DNA of 64,000 nt, taken from the NCBI RefSeq assembly GCF_040784935.1, contig NZ_CP160680.1, positions 1,665,501 to 1,729,500 of the forward strand, written 5' to 3'. This document shows positions 42,452-50,253 of this stretch, piece after piece. The stretch's first letter is position 1. Each line of letters begins with the position of its first letter. A model generated the notes under the pieces. That model was not told where the DNA came from, searched no databases, and worked only from the letters and a program-made list of their open reading frames with translations. The stretch is from Lewinella sp. LCG006 (GTDB taxonomy: Bacteria > Bacteroidota > Bacteroidia > Chitinophagales > Saprospiraceae). The translations under genes were made by a program, and so were the position numbers.

Positions 42452-43627
42452 ATGAAAAATATCCTTTTACTTAGCTTGTGCCTAAGTCTTAGCATGACGA
42501 CGACCGCGCAAGGCATTGATTTCTTTAAAGGGGAGTGGGAAGCTGCTTTAGAGCAAGCCCGCAACCAGGACAAACTCATTTTTGTAGATGCCTACGCCAC
42601 TTGGTGTGGCCCGTGTAAGCGAATGGCTGCTGACGTTTTTCCCGACCCCCAGGTAGGTGCTTTTTACAACCGCAATTTCATTTCCCTTAAGCTCGACATG
42701 GAGGCACCTGAGAATGCTGCTTTCAGAGCGCGGTACCCGGTAGCGGCCTTCCCTACGCTTTATTACATTAGCCCCGACGGCGAAGTTGTTCAAAGCGTAA
42801 AGGGCGCACAGAGTGTAGATCAATTCATCAGTACCGGAGAAAAAGCCCTCGCTTTATCCGAACCAACAGGAGACTATGCCGAACAATACGCTGATGGCGA
42901 CCGTAGCCCAGAACTGGTTTACAAATATGTCCGTTCGCTGATTCGTAATGGAGAATCTCATTTGAAGGTTGCCAATGACTACCTCCGCAGCCAGGAAGAC
43001 CTCAACAGCCCTGAGAACTTGCAGTTTATCATGCTGGCAGCTACCGAAGCCGATAGCCGCATTTTCACCATGATGACGGAGCACAAAAAAGAAATCATTG
43101 CTGCCAATTCTGAAGACCTCTATTACAGCCAGGTTTTTTCAGCTTGTCAGGCTACCGCCACCAAATCGATCGAATACAGCAGTGTCGATCTGCTCGAAGA
43201 AGCATGGGGAAAAATTGAGCAATACTATCCTGAGAAAGCGGAAAAATTCAAGTACGATACAGAAATGGCCTATGCCCTTGCGCACAGGGATGGAAAGACT
43301 TTTGCCAAAGCAGCCCGCGGTTATGCCAAAGACATTATTGCTGGCGATGCAACGAAACTCAATGAGTTTGCCCTACGCATAGCCAACGATTTTGAAGCCG
43401 ACAAGGATGTCCTTGATGTGGCGCAGTATGCAGCTACCGAAGCCATCAAGTACAACAGTGACACCTTCCGTCATTATTATACTTTGGCCATTGTAGAGAA
43501 TAAAATGGGGAACACCAAGCAAGCATTGGCCGCGGCCCGCAAGGCACTGGTACTCGCTGAAGCTGATACCCCCAATGCCGTGCGAATGCTTACCGCCTTC
43601 ATCGAAACATTAGAAAGACAAGGCTAA
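42452..43627 (+). CDS. Exported thioredoxin-fold protein with long C-terminal extension
   Basis: I start at the ATG 42452, giving 391 residues with a signal peptide (MKNILLLSLCLSLSMTTTAQ). Residues ~25-140 are a thioredoxin fold with the active site ATWCGPCKRM, the cis-Pro region VAAFPTLYYISPDG and an FVDAYATWC strand. The remaining ~250 residues are helical and resemble tetratricopeptide-type repeats near the end (DVAQYAATEAIKYNSDTFRH, NKMGNTKQALAAARKAL). It is predicted to be periplasmic, acting as a disulfide reductase or isomerase; the helical part may bind clients. A hairpin terminator follows 24 bp after the stop. Confidence 0.88.
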   Translation: MKNILLLSLCLSLSMTTTAQGIDFFKGEWEAALEQARNQDKLIFVDAYATWCGPCKRMAADVFPDPQVGAFYNRNFISLKLDMEAPENAAFRARYPVAAFPTLYYISPDGEVVQSVKGAQSVDQFISTGEKALALSEPTGDYAEQYADGDRSPELVYKYVRSLIRNGESHLKVANDYLRSQEDLNSPENLQFIMLAATEADSRIFTMMTEHKKEIIAANSEDLYYSQVFSACQATATKSIEYSSVDLLEEAWGKIEQYYPEKAEKFKYDTEMAYALAHRDGKTFAKAARGYAKDIIAGDATKLNEFALRIANDFEADKDVLDVAQYAATEAIKYNSDTFRHYYTLAIVENKMGNTKQALAAARKALVLAEADTPNAVRMLTAFIETLERQG

Positions 43628-43650
43628 GTACTTGTTCCTAAAACAATCAG

Positions 43651-43685
43651 GAAAGGCCGGTTGATGAATGCTCAACGGGCCTTTC
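43651..43685 (+). terminator. Terminator after the thioredoxin-fold gene
   Basis: GAAAGGCC and GGCCTTTC pair and continue into GTTGA/TCAAC after one mismatch, with loop TGAATGC. It lies between the two plus-strand genes; an upstream start for the next frame (43661) would fall inside this stem. Confidence 0.7.
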
Positions 43686-43702
43686 TTATTAAAACCCTTA
43701 CC

Positions 43703-44242
43703 ATGAAATATTTACCCTTATTTTTCCTGCTGTCTTTTACACCTTTCCTGTCTGCGCAGACCGATATGGATACACCTAACACAGAAAAGTACGCTGAAGA
43801 TGTTGCCAGCCTGGATAACATTTTAGAAGCCCTTTACGCATCAATTTCTGGCGAAAAAGGGGAAGCTCGCGACTGGGACCGTTTCAACCATCTTTTCACC
43901 AAAGAGGCACGTCTGATCCCAACCGGCAAAAGCAACGAGGGAGAAGTAGGTTACCGAATAATGAGCCCCCAAGAATACGTGGAGCGTTCCGGCAAATGGC
44001 TCGAAGAAAATGGCTTCTACGAAGTAGAAATCCATCGTGAGGTGGCAGAATATGGCTCCCTGGTACACGTGTTCAGCACCTACGAATCCTATCGGTCTAA
44101 AACCGATGAAACGCCCTTTGCGAGAGGGATCAACAGTATCCAACTGCTCAATGATGGCAAGCGCTGGTGGGTGATGCACATTTACTGGCTCGCCGAGACG
44201 GAAGCACTACCTTTACCGACAAAGTATTTACCTAAAAATTAG
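43703..44242 (+). CDS. Exported NTF2-like/SnoaL-fold protein
   Basis: I start at the ATG 43703 (MKYLPLFFLLSFTPFLSAQ), giving 179 residues with a clear signal peptide; the longer frame begins inside the preceding terminator. The mature part resembles the DUF4440/SnoaL NTF2-like fold: DNILEALYASISGEKGEARD, WDRFNHLFTKEARLIPTG, HVFSTYESYRSK and a terminal sheet with GINSIQLLNDGKRWWVMHIY. These cone-shaped domains bind small ligands or act as enzymes; no catalytic residues can be named. It overlaps the convergent Uma2-family gene by 11 bp at the 3' end. Confidence 0.78.
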   Translation: MKYLPLFFLLSFTPFLSAQTDMDTPNTEKYAEDVASLDNILEALYASISGEKGEARDWDRFNHLFTKEARLIPTGKSNEGEVGYRIMSPQEYVERSGKWLEENGFYEVEIHREVAEYGSLVHVFSTYESYRSKTDETPFARGINSIQLLNDGKRWWVMHIYWLAETEALPLPTKYLPKN

Positions 44243-44825
44243 GCTCCTGCAATTCGCGGGCGTTCTGGTAGATGTCCTGCATACTAATATAAGTATCCAA
44301 GGTATGCAGATAAATGCTTTTATCTAATCCAATAGTGGTGACCATTTTCCAATAATCGCTCCCTTCTTTGTAGAGTACATCCACGACTGGCTTGTATTGA
44401 TCGATCAATACGTATTCTTTAAAAGAAGGGAGCGAACAGTACTTATGAAATTTGTCCCCCCGATCGTAGCTCCCGGTAGATTTTGAGAGCACTTCTACTA
44501 CCAAAATGGGATTGGTGTAAGCATTTTTGTCTTCTTCGCTTACTTCTACATCTCCACAAGTCACCGAAGCATCTGGGTAGACAAAAGAATTAGCGTTATC
44601 AATATAAACTCTGGCGTCTCCATTGAATGGAATACAATTTAACCCCTTCTTTTTAATCTGCGATTGCAGCTGGGTAATAATGTTCCCACCAATGATGCTA
44701 TGATCTAAACTTCCACCACTCATCGCCCGAATAGTGCCATCTTCATATTCGCTTTTGAATTCGGCAATTTCTTCTTGTGCCAGATATTCTTCGATGGTAT
44801 GATATGCTAATTTTGGTTCTCCCAT
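44232..44825 (-). CDS. Uma2-family (DUF820) putative restriction-like endonuclease
   Basis: A 197-residue protein of normal Uma2 length. The PD-(D/E)xK-type core is visible as YPDASVTCGDVEV and PILVVEVLSKST, with the family's N-terminal TIEEYLAQEEIAEFKSEYED, then GTIRAMSGGSLDHSIIGGNI, and the GDKFHKYCSLPSFKEYVLID helix-strand. Uma2 proteins are common in Bacteroidota and Cyanobacteria, often as many paralogues; a nuclease role is predicted from fold and the biological role is not established. The 3' end overlaps the convergent NTF2-like gene. Confidence 0.9.
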   Translation of the reverse strand: MGEPKLAYHTIEEYLAQEEIAEFKSEYEDGTIRAMSGGSLDHSIIGGNIITQLQSQIKKKGLNCIPFNGDARVYIDNANSFVYPDASVTCGDVEVSEEDKNAYTNPILVVEVLSKSTGSYDRGDKFHKYCSLPSFKEYVLIDQYKPVVDVLYKEGSDYWKMVTTIGLDKSIYLHTLDTYISMQDIYQNARELQEPNF

Positions 44826-44853
44826 GATTTTTCTATGAAATGATACAGTACTA

Positions 44854-44861
44854 TAAAGATA
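44854..44861 (-). promoter_or_regulatory. Possible -7 box of the Uma2 gene
   Basis: On the minus strand this reads TATCTTTA, one mismatch from TAnnTTTG, 29 bp upstream of the start codon. Confidence 0.35.
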
Positions 44862-44864
44862 CTA

Positions 44865-46505
44865 TCAATTTAAATACTTCGCCACTATCGGCAAACGGCG
44901 GCCCATCCCGAAGGCTTTGTTGCTTACACGGAGTACGGGGGCGGTCTGGTAGCGCTTGAACTCGTTGATGTTTACGAGGCGCAGAATGCGGCGCACCAAG
45001 GCCTCGTCAAATCCCTGCGCAATGATTTCTTTAGGACCTTTTCTTTTTTCAATGTATTGAAACAGCACCTCATCCAGGATGGCGTAATCAGGTAGGCTAT
45101 CACTGTCTTTTTGATCTGGACGAAGCTCTGCTGAAGGTGGTTTAGTGATGATATTTTCAGGAATTACCTCCCCATCTTTGTTCATAAAACGAGCCAGTTC
45201 AAAGACCTCTGTTTTATACAAATCACCGATCACACTCAGTCCGCCACACATATCACCATAGAGGGTACCATACCCTACTGCCATTTCGCTTTTGTTGGAC
45301 GTATTGAGCAAGATATTGCCGAATTTATTGCTGAAAGCCATCAACAACATCCCACGGGTACGCGCCTGTAGGTTCTCTTCGGTAATATTGAAATCCTTGC
45401 CCCAGAAATGAGGACGCAGCGCTTCCTGATAACTTTCGTAAATGCTTTCTATCGGAATAATATCGTACTGAGCGCCCAAATTTTCCGCCAACTGACGTGC
45501 ATCGTTCACCGAATGGTCGCTGCTAAACTGGGAGGGCATCAATATACAGCGCACGTTATCTGGGTCTAGCGCCCGAGCTGCGAGTACCGCTACCACCGCC
45601 GAATCAATCCCTCCGGAAAGGCCGAGGATGGTGCGCTTGAAGCCAAGTTTACCAAAGTAATCCCTTAGCCCCATCACGATGGCGTCGTGGATCAAAGTCA
45701 TCTTATCGCGCGGCTGCTCGCCTTTGGGAGATTTGCATGCCTTTACATCGCCCAACTCATAGGTGCGGACACACTCCTCAAAGTAAGGAAGCTCGTCATA
45801 GACTTCTCCATTAGGAGACATCACCAATGATCCACCATCGAATATGACTTCGGTTTGTGCGCCAACAATATTGGTGTAAAAGATGGGCAAATCGTAGCGT
45901 TCCACATTCGCACGCAAAACGTGTACCCGATCCTTGGCATGGTCAAAAGAGAAAGGCGATGCCGAAAGGTTGAGCATAAAATCAGGCTTTTGACCGATCA
46001 ACTCATCCATGGGACAAACCTTATACAGCGGGTTTTCATTCCCCACATTCCAGATGTCTTCACATATCGTGAGGGCTATGCGCTGGCCTTTGTACTCCAC
46101 AATTTGCCATTCGTGAGCTGGCTCAAAATAGCGGTATTCATCAAAGATGTCGTAGGTCGGCAAGAGCGTTTTATGCTGTACAGCCAGTACCTCCCCATCC
46201 GCCAAAAAGTAGGCAGAATTATAGAGATCTTTCCCTTCAGGAACGGGGTTTACCGTCAGTGATCCTAATACTACCGCTATGCCTTGCGCGTCTGCTTTCA
46301 ATGCCTCTACAACGCCTTCTGCTTGCGCAATGAAATCTTGAAACTCCAAAAAATCACGGGGAGGATAACCTACGGTGGATAACTCTGGTAAGAGTACAAT
46401 ATCTGCTCCCTGTGCTTTTGCTTCCGCAATAGCCTTACGCATACGTGCGAGGTTGCCAGAAAAATTCCCAATGTGAAGGTTGATTTGCGCAATAGCTATT
46501 TTCAT
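44865..46505 (-). CDS. nadE: Glutamine-dependent NAD+ synthetase
   Basis: A 546-residue two-domain enzyme that makes NAD from deamido-NAD, ATP and glutamine. The N-terminal nitrilase-type glutaminase domain has the Glu-Lys-Cys triad regions LLPELSTVGYPPRDFLEF, HKTLLPTYDIFDEYRYF and TICEDIW. The C-terminal synthetase domain has the PP-loop LGLSGGIDSAVVAVLAARAL, STSNKSEMAVGYGTLYGDM-like sequence (as NTSNKSEMAVGYGTLYGDM) and ITKPPSAELRPDQKD. Its length is typical of the bacterial glutaminase-fused form. It appears to be a single-gene unit with its own promoter. Confidence 0.97.
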   Translation of the reverse strand: MKIAIAQINLHIGNFSGNLARMRKAIAEAKAQGADIVLLPELSTVGYPPRDFLEFQDFIAQAEGVVEALKADAQGIAVVLGSLTVNPVPEGKDLYNSAYFLADGEVLAVQHKTLLPTYDIFDEYRYFEPAHEWQIVEYKGQRIALTICEDIWNVGNENPLYKVCPMDELIGQKPDFMLNLSASPFSFDHAKDRVHVLRANVERYDLPIFYTNIVGAQTEVIFDGGSLVMSPNGEVYDELPYFEECVRTYELGDVKACKSPKGEQPRDKMTLIHDAIVMGLRDYFGKLGFKRTILGLSGGIDSAVVAVLAARALDPDNVRCILMPSQFSSDHSVNDARQLAENLGAQYDIIPIESIYESYQEALRPHFWGKDFNITEENLQARTRGMLLMAFSNKFGNILLNTSNKSEMAVGYGTLYGDMCGGLSVIGDLYKTEVFELARFMNKDGEVIPENIITKPPSAELRPDQKDSDSLPDYAILDEVLFQYIEKRKGPKEIIAQGFDEALVRRILRLVNINEFKRYQTAPVLRVSNKAFGMGRRLPIVAKYLN

Positions 46506-46529
46506 AGGAAGGGTAATGTTTATTATCGG

Positions 46530-46562
46530 TAAAGATAAGTCTTGTTCCAGGATATAAACAAG
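46530..46562 (-). promoter_or_regulatory. Promoter of nadE
   Basis: On the minus strand a CCTTG (-33 element) is followed after 21 bp by TATCTTTA (one mismatch from TAnnTTTG). The -7 box lies 25 bp upstream of the nadE start codon. Confidence 0.5.
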
Positions 46563-46626
46563 GAAAGCGACGACTTAGTTTAAAAACAAAACTAAGTATT
46601 TTTTAAAAACTCCCTAAACACTTCCA

Positions 46627-47304
46627 TTACGATCCCCCCTTCCTCACCGCCCTTTGGAGCCAGAAATCATCCCAGGCAGCAATTTTCCTTGAGGGCAGTT
46701 CCTCCCCTTTTTCCAATAGTTTCCCCCTCAGTTCCTCTTTCATTTGATTCATTCTTTCCAAAAAAAACGCGTTGTAGAGGGTGGAATGATAAGCCTCGTA
46801 ATTGATCAAACTCCAGTACAAATGGCGAGTAGTCAATTGATCAGCCAGTCTCATCCCTTCGTTCTTAATCACATCAATTACATAAAAAGCATAAGCTAGT
46901 GACAACCGCTGGTACTGGGTTTTCAAAAAGAAATCTTTGTTACTTATTTTGGTATTGATCCTATCGTAGAAATTGGTGTGGTAATCAAAATCATAGATAT
47001 CGTCGTACTTTTTCAGCTGGCGACGGAGCATTTCTACGGAAATACTGAAAGGGAATCTATTGATATATTTTGGAACACTTAGCTTACCGTGCTCATCCTT
47101 CTGGAAACTCATCCAGGTCTTAGAAAACGCCAAATAGGTCAGCGGACGGTGTTTCCAACCATTCTGAATATGAAAGACCAGATCACCTTTGACCAAGTAG
47201 TAGTGTATTCCATTTTTCTTAAACCCAAGTGGTTTGAGTTCTAATTCGTATAAATGATCAAGCGCTTGATTGTATTCTGCTTTTGTGATGATCTGGTTAT
47301 CCAC
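46627..47304 (-). CDS. Uncharacterised protein, DUF4304-like N-terminus
   Basis: A 225-residue cytoplasmic protein with no signal peptide or membrane segment. The opening (LYELELKPLGFKKNGIHYYL, then GDLVFHIQNGWKH) resembles DUF4304-type proteins, whose function is unknown. The rest is helical and rich in Lys, Tyr and aromatic residues. It lies 60 bp downstream of the oxidoreductase operon on the same strand but looks unrelated to it. I cannot assign a function. Confidence 0.65.
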   Translation of the reverse strand: MDNQIITKAEYNQALDHLYELELKPLGFKKNGIHYYLVKGDLVFHIQNGWKHRPLTYLAFSKTWMSFQKDEHGKLSVPKYINRFPFSISVEMLRRQLKKYDDIYDFDYHTNFYDRINTKISNKDFFLKTQYQRLSLAYAFYVIDVIKNEGMRLADQLTTRHLYWSLINYEAYHSTLYNAFFLERMNQMKEELRGKLLEKGEELPSRKIAAWDDFWLQRAVRKGGS

Positions 47305-47364
47305 TATTGAGGTGTTTTTACAAGCTACCCAAAAAGCGATAAGTTAAGCAAATAGTGGGCTTTC

Positions 47365-48417
47365 TCACCTGAATGCAGCATTAATCTTCTCCAACGCCTT
47401 TGAGCCAGGACAAAGATCCACTTCGGTTAAGCTGTTCAGTGGGCGACTTACGGTCTGTTCCAATTCATGGAGGTCTCTGCTTTCCTGGTCGATGTAAAGT
47501 AAGCCCGTTAGTATCTCGTCATTTGACTTTGCGCTACGTATGCGATCCATGGCAGAGGAACGGTCGGTAGGGTCCCAATTGGCCGCCAGCTTGCGGAGCT
47601 GAACATAAGAACCGTCGTGCAGCTTCACTTGCTTAGCATCTCCTGCTGCATAGTTTGTAAGGATTTCTTTTTTGTGAGGAACAAAATCAATGGTGGAGGT
47701 GGCCTCCTGATGCGCCCGCACAAAATCATAAGATTTGGTTGAGCTGGGTTTATTGTTGAAGGTCACACAAGGTGAAAGCACATCCAGGAACGCGAAACCG
47801 GGATGCGAGATAGCCGCCTGGATCAGCGGGATCAACTGCGTTTTATCACCAGAAAAACTACGTCCTACAAAGGTTGCGCCTAACTCCAGTGCCATACTTG
47901 CCAAATCAATGGCTGGGAAAGGATTCGAAACGCCGTCCTTGGTCTTGGAGCCTTCATCAGCCGTGGCAGAATGCTGCCCTTTGGTGAGGCCATAGCATCC
48001 GTTATTCATCAGTATGTAAACGATGTTGAGGTTGCGCCGAATAGCGTGGACAAACTGCCCCAAACCGATGGAAGCCGAATCGCCATCACCGGAGACGCCC
48101 ACGTAGATCAAGTCCCGATTGGCCATGTATGCTCCGGTAGCTACCGATGGCATGCGGCCATGTACCGTGTTGAAGCCATGCGATTGCCGCAGGAAGTAAG
48201 TAGGCGTTTTTGAGGAACAACCAATACCCGACAATTTTGCTACCCGATGTGGTTCAATAGCCATCTCATAACAGGCTCGCACGATGGCTCCACTGACAGA
48301 GTCGTGACCACAGCCTGCGCAAAGCGTAGAAATAACGCCTTCGTAATCAGCTTTGGTAAAACCAACCTCGTTTTTGGGCAATAGTGGATGTCGGAAGCTT
48401 GGGCGGATGTATGACAT
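47365..48417 (-). CDS. korB: 2-oxoacid:ferredoxin oxidoreductase, beta subunit (2-oxoglutarate type)
   Basis: A 350-residue thiamine-diphosphate subunit. Family motifs are LCAGCGHDSVSGAIVRACYE, SGIGCSSKTPTYFLR, HGRMPSVATGAYMANRDL, and the TPP/Mg signature VSGDGDSASIGLGQFVHAIR followed by NIVYILMNNGCYGLTKGQ. With the alpha subunit it decarboxylates a 2-oxoacid to its acyl-CoA and reduces ferredoxin; the sequence style fits the 2-oxoglutarate (Kor) group, but pyruvate or branched-chain acids cannot be excluded. It is the third gene of an operon, 24 bp after korA. Confidence 0.92.
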   Translation of the reverse strand: MSYIRPSFRHPLLPKNEVGFTKADYEGVISTLCAGCGHDSVSGAIVRACYEMAIEPHRVAKLSGIGCSSKTPTYFLRQSHGFNTVHGRMPSVATGAYMANRDLIYVGVSGDGDSASIGLGQFVHAIRRNLNIVYILMNNGCYGLTKGQHSATADEGSKTKDGVSNPFPAIDLASMALELGATFVGRSFSGDKTQLIPLIQAAISHPGFAFLDVLSPCVTFNNKPSSTKSYDFVRAHQEATSTIDFVPHKKEILTNYAAGDAKQVKLHDGSYVQLRKLAANWDPTDRSSAMDRIRSAKSNDEILTGLLYIDQESRDLHELEQTVSRPLNSLTEVDLCPGSKALEKINAAFR

Positions 48418-48441
48418 GGTTCTTTTTTTTAGCGTCAGGAA

Positions 48442-50253
48442 TTAACTTTCTACGGAAAGTGCTTCTACCACAAATTCCCGGATTTTAGCAGCCGTAATGG
48501 GCATACCATCGTAATTGAGTACGGGCACCAATTTTCGTGGATGCGTTTCTAATTCATTGATCAATAGTTTTCGCATTTGTCCATCACGGTTTTGCTCAAT
48601 CACAAAGATTTTTTCGTGCTCTTCGATGAACTGTTCGACCTCTGGACCAAAAGGAAATGCTTTGAGCCGCATCGCATCAATCGGCATTCCGTCCTCAATC
48701 AGTTGATCCATGGTTTCCAGGGCGGCATAAGTGGTGGTGCCAAAAAAGATCATACCCGCATCACTTTGCTTGCCTTCTTGGTAAAATTCGGCTGCGGGGA
48801 CGTAACGCTTTGCCGTATCCCATTTTTTGAGCAGCCGGTCTACATTGCGTACATAATCGGCTCCGTCTTCGGTATAGCGAGCATATTCGTTCTTACTTGT
48901 CCCCCTTGTAAAGAAGGAACCTTTGGTGGGGTGTGTACCAGGGAAGGTACGGTAGGGAATACCATCACCATCTACATCGAGGTACCGACCAAATTCTTCT
49001 ACTTTTTCCAAATCCTCCGCCGTTAAAACTTTTCCGCGATCATATTGTCTGCTGTCATCCCAGGCTAGCGGTGGCGACAAGTGGTCGTTCATGCCCAGGT
49101 CCAGGTCGGTCATGACCATCACGGGCGTTTGCAGGCGGTCAGCCAGATCGAAGGCATCAGCCGTCATTTCAAAACACTCTTTAGGGTTACAAGGCAACAA
49201 TAGCACATGCTTGGTATCACCGTGCGAAGCATAAGCCGTCGAGAGTATATCGGCTTGCTGGGTACGCGTAGGCATGCCCGTGGAAGGCCCACCGCGCTGG
49301 ACATTGATGAGCACCACCGGAATCTCGGCAAAGTACGCCAAACCAATAAATTCGTTCATCAGTGAAACACCGGGGCCACTGGTAGCGGTAAAGGAGCGAG
49401 CTCCGTTCCAGGAAGCACCGATCACCATGCCCATCGCCGCCAATTCATCTTCGGCCTGAATGATGGCAAATTTCTTTTTGCCCGTAACTGGGTCAATACG
49501 TAGTTGATTGGCGTATTGTTCAAAAGCCTGGGCGACCGAAGTGGAGGGTGTGATAGGATACCAGGCAACTACCGTAGCTCCGGCATAAATAGCTCCCAAG
49601 CCACAAGCAGTATTGCCGTCGATCATGATATGATCTCCAACCTTATCACGACGCTCCAGACGAATGGGCAAGGGGTATTCATAATGCTCGCGGACATAGT
49701 TCCGTCCCAATTCAAGGGCTTGAATATTGAGCGGAATCAGTTTTTCTTTGCCCGCAAATAGATCAGCAAGCATATCTTCCAGCACCTTAAATTCGATATC
49801 CAGCAGCAGGGAAAGGGCACCTACATAAATAATGTTCTTGAACAACTGCCTTTGCCGAGCATCTTTATACGCATCGATCGACAATTGCATCATCGGAACA
49901 CCAATGTAATGGATGTCTTCCCGAAGGAATTGCTCAGGTAGTTTCTTCGTATTGTCATACATGAAGTAGCCTCCTGGCCGAACGCAGGCCACATCTTTGG
50001 CCATACTTTGTGGATTAACACAAACCATGACATCAACGCCATCTCTACGCCCCAAATACCCTTTTTCGCTAGCCCTAACTTCGTACCAAGTGGGCAAACC
50101 CTGAATATTGGAGGGAAAAATATTTTTAGGAGACACTGGAATCCCCATCCGAACAATCGCTTTGGCAAATAGTGTATTTGCACTGGCAGAGCCCGTTCCA
50201 TTGACGTTGGCAAAACGGACTACAATATCATTTACGCCTTTAAGCTGCTGCAT
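48442..50253 (-). CDS. korA: 2-oxoacid:ferredoxin oxidoreductase, fused gamma-alpha subunit (2-oxoglutarate type)
   Basis: A 603-residue protein fusing the gamma domain (~10-190: VVRFANVNGTGSASANTLFA, GIPVSPKNIFPSNIQGLP) to the alpha pyrimidine-binding domain (~210-600: GNTACGLGAIYAGATVVAWY, YPITPSTSVAQAFE, SGPGVSLMNEFIGLAYFAEI, RGGPSTGMPTRTQQAD). The fused form is usual for Kor enzymes of aerobes. Its ATG lies inside the upstream gene: the reading frames overlap by 22 bp (50232-50253), which suggests translational coupling. It partners with korB directly downstream. Confidence 0.92.
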   Translation of the reverse strand: MQQLKGVNDIVVRFANVNGTGSASANTLFAKAIVRMGIPVSPKNIFPSNIQGLPTWYEVRASEKGYLGRRDGVDVMVCVNPQSMAKDVACVRPGGYFMYDNTKKLPEQFLREDIHYIGVPMMQLSIDAYKDARQRQLFKNIIYVGALSLLLDIEFKVLEDMLADLFAGKEKLIPLNIQALELGRNYVREHYEYPLPIRLERRDKVGDHIMIDGNTACGLGAIYAGATVVAWYPITPSTSVAQAFEQYANQLRIDPVTGKKKFAIIQAEDELAAMGMVIGASWNGARSFTATSGPGVSLMNEFIGLAYFAEIPVVLINVQRGGPSTGMPTRTQQADILSTAYASHGDTKHVLLLPCNPKECFEMTADAFDLADRLQTPVMVMTDLDLGMNDHLSPPLAWDDSRQYDRGKVLTAEDLEKVEEFGRYLDVDGDGIPYRTFPGTHPTKGSFFTRGTSKNEYARYTEDGADYVRNVDRLLKKWDTAKRYVPAAEFYQEGKQSDAGMIFFGTTTYAALETMDQLIEDGMPIDAMRLKAFPFGPEVEQFIEEHEKIFVIEQNRDGQMRKLLINELETHPRKLVPVLNYDGMPITAAKIREFVVEALSVES